From NCBI GenBank assembly GCA_016213455.1, contig JACRAG010000572.1, positions 1-6,834 on the forward strand: a stretch of 6,834 bases of DNA, given 5' to 3'. The notes beneath the pieces were generated by a model. It saw only the letters and a list, made by a program, of their open reading frames with translations. It searched no databases and was not told the DNA's origin. This document shows, piece by piece, positions 1-5,538 of this stretch (its first letter is position 1; each line of letters begins with the position of its first letter). The position numbers and the translations under genes are program-made. The stretch is from Anaerolineae bacterium. Lineage in GTDB: Bacteria; Chloroflexota; Anaerolineae; Anaerolineales; Anaerolineaceae.

Positions 1-129
1 GATGAGCGCTCCGGCTTGTATCATCTCCTGTAGTTCAGCAGGGGCTGTGTCTGAAAGGTGTTTCGCTGGATCCGTCAGGACCTGTTGGACCAGCTGTATC
101 CTATCCGGATGGGATGAGGCAGTTACCAT
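1..129 (-). CDS. Unrecognised gene, 3'-partial (first 43 codons)
   Basis: An ATG at 129-127 opens a frame that stays open to the window edge, giving 43 codons (N terminus MVTASSHPDRIQ). It overlaps the radical SAM stop by seven bases (ATGGTAA, 129-123), the same type of tight junction seen between the other genes of this block. No good Shine-Dalgarno precedes it (only a distant GGAA), so translation would depend on coupling to the upstream gene. The peptide reads as hydrophilic with two likely amphipathic helices (about residues 9-18 and 31-40). I see no motif or family. The start could also be later, for instance at the ATG at 24-22, which has GGAGATG just before it. Whether it is a real gene depends on sequence beyond base 1; its position in line with the operon is the main argument. 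Confidence 0.5.
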   Translation of the reverse strand, partial: MVTASSHPDRIQLVQQVLTDPAKHLSDTAPAELQEMIQAGALI

Positions 130-692
130 AGGATTGGGTTGATTCCGGTGATCTCAATTTGCCCGGTCGGGCTGATGAGAATCTCGCTGATGGGTGAGTT
201 CGTTATATTGGATGGACCATAACGCTGGGTTAAGAATAACACCGATTTATTGGAAGATCCGCGCAGATCCTGCGCCAGGCGCTGCTCTTTTTGATAGCGT
301 CCATGAATCAAAACGTCGATGTTGTCGAGAATTTCATTACCCCCAGGTATGCGCTGGATTTCATCAAGCTCAAATCCGGAAAAGATCAAGATAGACAGGG
401 TCGGGATTTGGCGCAAGGTTTTGACCAGGGCCAAAAGCGCAGCGGGTTGTTGAAAGGGTTCACCTCCACTGATGGTTACCCCCTCGATCTCGTTCTGGTT
501 TTGTAGGACGATTTGGGTCAAGGCTGAAACGGTGAGTGTCATCCCACCTGAAGAAGGATGGGTTGCCGGGTTGTAGCATCCGTCACAGGCTAATGTGCAG
601 CCCTGCACCCAAATGACCAATCGATTACCTGGGCCATTTGCTCGGCTGCCTGGCAGGTAATGATGAATCTTCATGGTCGGGTCTGGGTTCAT
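123..692 (-). CDS. Radical SAM / 4Fe-4S single-cluster protein (NrdG-like)
   Basis: This 189-residue soluble protein carries a CX3CX2C cluster motif: C32, C36 and C39 in VQGCTLACDGCYNPATH (29-45). Three Cys in this spacing bind the [4Fe-4S] cluster that cleaves S-adenosylmethionine to make a 5'-deoxyadenosyl radical. The SAM-binding GGEP follows (76-79), then a strand LIFSGFE (102-108), GRYQKEQR (131-138) and RGSSNK (144-149), all in the arrangement of the NrdG-type activases and related 4Fe-4S single-cluster proteins. The C terminus is a strand hairpin (ILISPTGQIEITG, 171-183). No nrdD-like glycyl-radical reductase lies in the window, so the target may be another protein or small molecule. 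Start: ATG at 692 overlaps the DUF2997 stop as ATGA; a second Met at residue 7 lacks any ribosome-binding sequence. Its stop TAA lies inside the start of the next gene (ATGGTAA). Fold and cofactor are confident; the substrate is unknown. Confidence 0.93.
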   Translation of the reverse strand: MNPDPTMKIHHYLPGSRANGPGNRLVIWVQGCTLACDGCYNPATHPSSGGMTLTVSALTQIVLQNQNEIEGVTISGGEPFQQPAALLALVKTLRQIPTLSILIFSGFELDEIQRIPGGNEILDNIDVLIHGRYQKEQRLAQDLRGSSNKSVLFLTQRYGPSNITNSPISEILISPTGQIEITGINPILW

Positions 693-907
693 TTCTTTGC
701 CCGGTTTTCCACCTTCTGCGTTTCATCCAATTGGACAGGATTTTCTTCCAGGGCTTCCGGGGTCCACTCTCGGGAAATAACCACCCCACCCAGGCTTTCC
801 TCCAGATCAGCTGTCAATGCCAGGCATTCTTTGCCTTTGGCGCCGCGTACCTGGATCTCGACCTCGCCGTTTTTGTTGATGGTAATTTCGACTTCCTCAA
901 GATTCAT
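689..907 (-). CDS. DUF2997 family small protein
   Basis: This gene encodes a 72-residue protein. I take the ATG at 907 as the start: a GAGGTG Shine-Dalgarno (917-912) precedes it at good spacing. A longer frame could begin at a TTG (919), but that codon lies on the Shine-Dalgarno and overlaps the previous stop. Counting from the ATG, the fold is a strand pair VEITINKNGEVEIQV (about 6-20), then RGAKGKECLAL (21-31) leading into a helix, a second strand GGVVISREWTPEA (40-52), and a charged, probably disordered tail. The GKxC and (R)ExTPE positions match the DUF2997 consensus as I remember it, including the single Cys. The family has no known biochemical function and is often found beside DUF1257. 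The stop overlaps the radical SAM start as ATGA (692-689), implying coupled translation. A partner or substrate of the radical SAM enzyme is possible but unproven. Confidence 0.88.
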   Translation of the reverse strand: MNLEEVEITINKNGEVEIQVRGAKGKECLALTADLEESLGGVVISREWTPEALEENPVQLDETQKVENRAKK

Positions 908-911
908 GGTG

Positions 912-917
912 CACCTC
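912..917 (-). promoter_or_regulatory. Shine-Dalgarno for DUF2997 gene, overlapping upstream stop
   Basis: GAGGTG, read on the minus strand, stands four bases before the ATG at 907. Its first two bases are part of the TGA stop of the DUF1257 gene (918-916). It decides the start of the DUF2997 protein in favour of ATG over the TTG at 919, and implies that ribosomes finishing DUF1257 can restart immediately. Confidence 0.8.
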
Positions 918-1296
918 AATTGATACGTCGAAGCAGCAGGCGAATTTGTCCGGTCTCGTTGACTTGTTCTTCGACGAGGGTGAAACCTTGCGCCTCGAGT
1001 TTCTCACGGGCAGCGTGGTAAGCATACCGTTGAGCAACCTGGTTGACAAACTCTTTCTGGCGAACACCCCGCACAGCTGCCCAGTCCGCGATGACTTCGT
1101 ATACTTCGTTGGATTTGTGGAAACCGATATCGCCGCTAAGCCGGAGGGGAATGCGGATCTGCACCTGTTCTTTGGCACCGCTGATGCTTTTGATGGTGAA
1201 ATTGCCTTCTTCGGTCTGATACCCCAGATCTTGAAGGGCTTTGACCAACAGGTCTTTAGACGCAAACTGCGTTCGAATTCGAGATAAATGGGACAT
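916..1296 (-). CDS. DUF1257 / Ycf35 family protein
   Basis: This 126-residue soluble protein has the length and signature of DUF1257 (Ycf35): the N terminus MSHLSRIRTQF, the LVKALQDLGYQ segment (17-27), a central strand-rich part, YEVIADWAAV (66-75), then a helix with FVNQVAQRYAYHAAREKLEAQGF (83-105) and a basic C-terminal strand LLLRRIN. The family occurs in red-algal plastids, cyanobacteria and some other bacteria, and its biochemical role is unknown. The ATG start is supported by AAAGG five bases upstream, which overlaps the stop codon of the Hsp70-like gene. The stop codon itself forms part of the Shine-Dalgarno of the DUF2997 gene downstream. No metal-binding or catalytic motif is evident, and there are no Cys residues, so an accessory or binding role is more likely than catalysis (inference). 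Confidence 0.9.
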   Translation of the reverse strand: MSHLSRIRTQFASKDLLVKALQDLGYQTEEGNFTIKSISGAKEQVQIRIPLRLSGDIGFHKSNEVYEVIADWAAVRGVRQKEFVNQVAQRYAYHAAREKLEAQGFTLVEEQVNETGQIRLLLRRIN

Positions 1297-1301
1297 ATTG
1301 G

Positions 1302-1306
1302 CCTTT
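1302..1306 (-). promoter_or_regulatory. Shine-Dalgarno for DUF1257 gene
   Basis: AAAGG on the minus strand ends five bases before the ATG at 1296. Its first A is the last base of the TGA stop of the Hsp70-like gene (1308-1306), so the two genes are coupled in the same manner as the DUF1257-DUF2997 pair. Confidence 0.65.
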
Positions 1307-2898
1307 CATATCAGCTTCACGACTGGATAATCGTTGTAGATGAGTTGGCCAGTCTGAATATCACGGGCGGTTACCGTCAGGCGTTTATTGTAATCTATAT
1401 TAAATTCTACTTCAAACCGCGCCTCACCCTGAACTGCCGGGGGATTGGCCGGCAGGAAAGTGGGGGAATGTTCGTTCATCCAGAACAGGCTGCGGTCTTC
1501 CTGCGCCTGGGGGGTGACATAGCTTAACCTAGCTGATCCGGAGGGGTCAAAAACCAGTTCTGTGGTCAATTGTGTGCGAGCCACCTGTTCACCCATCTCA
1601 AAAATGGCGAGGCCCAGCTGCTGTTGACCGTCGTAGGAAGCTTTGGCGATCAACCTGGTTACCGGCTGCGGGGTGGGATATACCGTCCCTTTTTGGACGA
1701 CGATTTTGTAGTCGTACCCCCCTTTATCGGGGTTGATAAAGCGTACTGCATAATCATGCTGGATGTGGTCATAGAAATCGATCCCGGCGACGAACGCGGC
1801 AGCGCCGCGGGCAACCGCATCCAGTGGACGGTCCGTCATCACCCGGTCACGACCAAACTGTTGCCGGAGAGTCCTTTGTACGGATGGAATTTGGGAGGAA
1901 CCGCCGACCATCAATACCGCCTGGATGTTTTCTTCGCGGTATCCGCGCTCTGCGGCAATCGATAGGGAGGAGCGGATTAACTGGTTGATGGCGGTATATA
2001 ACTCGTTTTCATCCAGCAGGGCTTCCAACTCCGTGGTCGTGTAGGTGCAATCGATGGCGGGATAATTCGCATTCCCGGTCTCCAGGTGCAGCGCACTGAC
2101 AGGCGCTTTGGAAAGCTCCTCTTTAATGCGCTGGCACTCCACGATCAGATGGGTGGAAAAATTTCGCACCATCGGGTCGCTGTCATACAGACGGTTGCGC
2201 TTGAGAATATCCTGGAAGATCCACTGGTCAATGGTGGTGCCGCCAATATCCTTGCCAGCTTTCCCCAATACGCGGCAGCGTCTGCCGGTTGCCGCAGATT
2301 GTTCGGACTCGATTAAGATGACGGAGGCATGCATGGTGCCACCGCCAAAATCAAAGATCAGGTACACATTGCCGGGCTGGATGTGCGCCCCGTAACCCAA
2401 TGCTGCTGCCGAAGGCTCGTCAATCAAGCGGAAGCGCGGCATACCGGCTTTCTCAGCCACAGTGACCAGCCAGTTCTCGTAGTGTTCATAGGCTTCGACT
2501 GGAACAGAAAAACCCACCTCTTCATTTGCCAGATCGATTTCCTGGGCAGCCGACACCAACACCGCTGAGAGAAAATCCTCTCCAGCCTGATAGGGCGTAA
2601 TTTCTTTGCCATTGATGCCAACACGCACGGGGCTGCGATTGCTGATGTAGCGCTTCATCCATCGAAAGGTTTGGTTGGAACGGACAAGATCCTTCTTGAT
2701 CACCTGGTCACCGATCCAGATCCGACCATCGATTTCATAATGGATCAATGAAGGAATGATGGCGACATCTTCCTGTGTGATGCGTGAAATGGCGCTATAT
2801 TCTGGAATTGAAATGGGGATGCTCAGCTTCTGCTGTGCATCCCAATGAGCTACGACCGTATTGGATGTGCCAAAATCGATGCCTAACCGTCCAGCCAT
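1306..2898 (-). CDS. Hsp70/DnaK-like protein without helical lid
   Basis: This 530-residue protein has the full set of Hsp70/actin-fold nucleotide-binding motifs: phosphate 1 GIDFGTSNTVVA (6-17), connect 1 LIDEPSAAALGYG (158-170), phosphate 2 IFDFGGGT (181-188), KDIGGTTID (216-224), adenosine motif MVGGSSQIPSV (330-340) and connect 2 LDAVARGAAAFVAG (359-372). A beta substrate-binding domain follows (about 384-518), recognisable from FEVEFNIDYNKRLTVTARD (495-513), which matches the end of the DnaK beta-sandwich. The protein stops there, about 100 residues shorter than DnaK, so the helical lid is missing. The usual hydrophobic linker (VLLLDV-type) is replaced by IQHDYAVRF (379-387). The Asp following GGGTF in canonical Hsp70 is His190 (CAT at 2331-2329), which may weaken hydrolysis. 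The start is ATG with an AGAGGT Shine-Dalgarno. No dnaJ or grpE gene is in the window, so this is a specialised relative rather than housekeeping DnaK. It lies 24 bases after the HEAT/WD40 gene and 9 before the Ycf35-like gene. Confidence 0.95.
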   Translation of the reverse strand: MAGRLGIDFGTSNTVVAHWDAQQKLSIPISIPEYSAISRITQEDVAIIPSLIHYEIDGRIWIGDQVIKKDLVRSNQTFRWMKRYISNRSPVRVGINGKEITPYQAGEDFLSAVLVSAAQEIDLANEEVGFSVPVEAYEHYENWLVTVAEKAGMPRFRLIDEPSAAALGYGAHIQPGNVYLIFDFGGGTMHASVILIESEQSAATGRRCRVLGKAGKDIGGTTIDQWIFQDILKRNRLYDSDPMVRNFSTHLIVECQRIKEELSKAPVSALHLETGNANYPAIDCTYTTTELEALLDENELYTAINQLIRSSLSIAAERGYREENIQAVLMVGGSSQIPSVQRTLRQQFGRDRVMTDRPLDAVARGAAAFVAGIDFYDHIQHDYAVRFINPDKGGYDYKIVVQKGTVYPTPQPVTRLIAKASYDGQQQLGLAIFEMGEQVARTQLTTELVFDPSGSARLSYVTPQAQEDRSLFWMNEHSPTFLPANPPAVQGEARFEVEFNIDYNKRLTVTARDIQTGQLIYNDYPVVKLI

Positions 2899-2903
2899 TC
2901 CTT

Positions 2904-2909
2904 ACCTCT
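2904..2909 (-). promoter_or_regulatory. Shine-Dalgarno for Hsp70-like gene
   Basis: AGAGGT on the minus strand, five bases before the ATG at 2898, followed by AAGGA directly against the start. This is the strongest ribosome-binding region in the window apart from the DUF2997 one, and suggests independent, efficient initiation of the Hsp70-like gene within the operon. Confidence 0.7.
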
Positions 2910-2922
2910 GGTGCAATGGATG

Positions 2923-5517
2923 TTATCCTGGATCGACGATGATATCATATTCGCCAGGTAAAACCGGTTTGAAGTCTTCGACCAGAATATCATTGCGGAA
3001 TCGATATTGGAGGATGGCAGATACCAGTTCGATAAGGTTGGCTGTCTCGTCCGGGATTCCTTCACAAACAGCCCAGGATTGGCAAAGTGCAAGGTCGTGG
3101 GGATTCATCAGTCCCATTGGCTGTGTTAGTAAATCTGGAATGGCCTGGATAGATAGGTCCCATAAGGAGCATTTTTGTTCGACTTCGCACACAATCATCC
3201 ATTGTCCGTTTTCGTGAATGGACAGGGAGCGGAATTCAGTAGATGGCATGACCAGCCCCGCAATTTTTTGATCGAAATCGTGATCGTAAAATGCGATAAT
3301 TCCATCCGTGCTGCCTACCATCCATTTCTTCTGATGGGTGTGATAGGTGACCGTCCGGATTGGCCTGGAACTGGATTGGAGAAGCCCATAGGGTAGGTCG
3401 GGCCTGGACAATTCCCGTTGCAGGGCGACGACCTGACCATTGAATTGACCGGCGATCAGACATTCTCCGGTTGGGTCCAATGCGCCGCAGTGATAAGGAC
3501 TTTTTACCAGTCCTCTCACCCTGGGGCGACGGAATAGGACATCCGAGACGCGGAGATCTCTCAGGTTCAACGTCACCGGTTGGTCACACAGGGCAACGGC
3601 TTCATCTGCGATGGGCGAAAGCATCAAAGCCCGGGGAAGCGACGGAAGGGTGATGGAGCGAATGGGCTCATGAGTTCTGGTGGACCAAAGCGTTGCGCAG
3701 TAATCCCGCCCTGTCGTGAGTAGGTTGCCGTCTGCCAGTGTAACCAGCCCGGTGATGCCGCCGGTGTGCGAGCCGGTTGGAACAAGGGACTCACCGGCAA
3801 GTGTCCAGATCTTACAAGCTGCGTTGGCGTTGGTTCTTTCCGCGAGAAAGAGATTGCCGGTAGAGTCAATTTCCACCCTGGCAACAGAATGACCAGCGCC
3901 GCGGATGATGCGCGCCATCTCCCCTTTGCTGTAATCCCACAGAGCGACGGTCCGTCTCCCAGTGGCAAATGCGATCCATGGTTCAACTGGGTGAAACGCG
4001 AGGTCGTTCACGTTGCCAGGAACCCGGAAAGATGCTCGTAAGATTGCCGGAGGAAGTGGGTCGGTCCTTCCGATGGGTTTTATCTCGGATAGGATTGCCG
4101 CGAGTTGGCGAAATAAACCGGTCTCATGCGTGGTTTGGGGAGAGTAACCGGTTTCGACAAGGTGATTGAGAATATCCAGGCTGATGTGGACCGGTGATTT
4201 AATCGCCAGTTCCCAAAGTTGATCGAACTGCTTCTGGCGCTTTAATGCGTCAACCAGGCCCAGGATATCTTCGTGACTGGCGTTTGTGGTGACGATACGA
4301 AAAGAATGATCCACCAATACTTCGAGCAAATTAACATAGCCTGAGGATTGAATGGACCGGGCAGCCCGCTGACGAATTTCTGGAGCGGCACCTGCCAGGG
4401 CAAACCTCAACAAACTCTGGTCAAAATCCATGTGCAGGTATTGGTCGATCTGGTTGGAGAGAATCAAGAAGAGCGCGCGACGGTCGGGTTGGTTGGGCTG
4501 CCAATGCATTTCCATGCAAATTTTCTGTGAAGATAGATCGCCCGTGTCCATAAAATGGTCACATATCGATTGTTTCACCGACTCGTCCACACTGTCCAGG
4601 GTTGCCAGGCAATTCCTCTGGATGGTGGGATCAGAGTCGTTGTATGCAGAAATGATTTGCTCCGCTGACTGACAGCATAATTTGCGCGCTTCATCCAGGC
4701 GACCCAGTTTTAATGCGACAAGATACCGCATCCCGGCTGAGTCGGATGGAAGGTAAGCGGATTGTAAGAGAATTTGTTCCAGTTCTGGCTTGCGTGTATC
4801 CACCCATAAACGGCAAAAGCGGTTGATGGCGGTTTCGTTTTTCAATTGAAGGAGCGCCTGGCGAGCCCGGCTTGCCAGGTCTTTGGATTTGTCGCCGGTG
4901 AACGCGACCAGATCAGGGATGGCATCGGCGTCGATGCGAGTCAGGGTATGGATGTCATTGTTCAACAGGCGTGTGTAAACCCTGACGGATGCGGGTGCGG
5001 TTGCATTGAAGCGCTTTTTCCGGATCAGATCCTCGAAGGCTTGTTTTCGTGAACGAAAGGCGTAGGCACAGAAGGCATTGGCCAATGCGCCTGTCAATTG
5101 TTCCAATTGGACGAGGGCATTCTGAGCGATGTCCGGGTTCTTGTCCAGGCAAGCTTCAGCCAACGCCGGGATCATTTCGGGATGATTAAAATTCTCTTTG
5201 GCGGAATTCAATGCCAGCAGGCTGAGCACCTGTACGTCCACGGGGTTTTTGGCAGGCAAGCCGGTTTCCTTGAGCGCTGACAGCAATTTGACCGAACGCC
5301 GTTGATTCCATACCGACCAGGCAGCATTGAGTGCGAGTGAATTGGTAAACGTGCTGACGACGCGCCGGGCAGCCAGCGCCGGGATTGAATCGTGCTCGTC
5401 GGCGGCTGCCAGAGCGATGAATCGGGCAGCCTCAAAGGCTCCGCGGTTTGCCAGCGGGGTGAGATAGGCAATACTCAACCGTGGAGAAGGCCGGTGGACA
5501 TGGCGAATCCGTGGCAT
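2923..5517 (-). CDS. HEAT-like repeat and WD40-like propeller scaffold protein
   Basis: This is an 864-residue soluble protein with no signal peptide or membrane segment. Residues about 15-480 are almost wholly alpha-helical, with repeated helix pairs rich in Ala and Leu (for example around 113-145, 197-226, 365-405 and 415-455), as in HEAT/ARM solenoids. From about 494 to 790 there are seven successive WD40-like units ending near ALWDY (525-529), KIWTL (569-573), ATLWST (608-613), NLRDL (651-655), ALQRE (698-702), AFYDH (742-746) and SLWDL (784-788), consistent with one seven-bladed propeller. A tail (about 795-864) follows, with a predicted helix and then a strand-like end (EYDIIVDPG). No catalytic motif is seen, so the likely role is protein binding and assembly, perhaps joining the adjacent AAA+ ATPase and Hsp70. 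The ATG at 5517 has no convincing Shine-Dalgarno in the 21-base gap, and the next Met is at residue 263, so this start is taken by default. The repeats are degenerate and assigned by eye; the exact family is unknown. Confidence 0.88.
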   Translation of the reverse strand: MPRIRHVHRPSPRLSIAYLTPLANRGAFEAARFIALAAADEHDSIPALAARRVVSTFTNSLALNAAWSVWNQRRSVKLLSALKETGLPAKNPVDVQVLSLLALNSAKENFNHPEMIPALAEACLDKNPDIAQNALVQLEQLTGALANAFCAYAFRSRKQAFEDLIRKKRFNATAPASVRVYTRLLNNDIHTLTRIDADAIPDLVAFTGDKSKDLASRARQALLQLKNETAINRFCRLWVDTRKPELEQILLQSAYLPSDSAGMRYLVALKLGRLDEARKLCCQSAEQIISAYNDSDPTIQRNCLATLDSVDESVKQSICDHFMDTGDLSSQKICMEMHWQPNQPDRRALFLILSNQIDQYLHMDFDQSLLRFALAGAAPEIRQRAARSIQSSGYVNLLEVLVDHSFRIVTTNASHEDILGLVDALKRQKQFDQLWELAIKSPVHISLDILNHLVETGYSPQTTHETGLFRQLAAILSEIKPIGRTDPLPPAILRASFRVPGNVNDLAFHPVEPWIAFATGRRTVALWDYSKGEMARIIRGAGHSVARVEIDSTGNLFLAERTNANAACKIWTLAGESLVPTGSHTGGITGLVTLADGNLLTTGRDYCATLWSTRTHEPIRSITLPSLPRALMLSPIADEAVALCDQPVTLNLRDLRVSDVLFRRPRVRGLVKSPYHCGALDPTGECLIAGQFNGQVVALQRELSRPDLPYGLLQSSSRPIRTVTYHTHQKKWMVGSTDGIIAFYDHDFDQKIAGLVMPSTEFRSLSIHENGQWMIVCEVEQKCSLWDLSIQAIPDLLTQPMGLMNPHDLALCQSWAVCEGIPDETANLIELVSAILQYRFRNDILVEDFKPVLPGEYDIIVDPG

Positions 5518-5538
5518 AGGGTTTGATGAATCTTGCGA

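Noticed and set aside
123..692. Naming the radical SAM gene nrdG
   Set aside because: The motifs fit the wider activase-like family, but no ribonucleotide reductase lies nearby and the operon context points elsewhere.
908..919. TTG start for the DUF2997 gene
   Set aside because: The TTG lies on the Shine-Dalgarno and the upstream stop; the ATG at 907 has correct spacing and matches where the conserved family sequence begins.
897..1265. A 122-codon minus-strand frame overlapping the DUF1257 gene
   Set aside because: It is the out-of-frame reading of the same stretch, with a basic, low-motif product, while the other frame is a recognised Ycf35-like protein.
638..1287. Plus-strand frames of 87-127 codons across the DUF2997 and DUF1257 genes
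   Set aside because: They lie opposite genes with recognised family signatures and show no domain of their own.
1306..2898. Naming the Hsp70-like gene dnaK
   Set aside because: It lacks the lid and usual linker, has His190 in the phosphate-2 loop and has no dnaJ/grpE neighbours.
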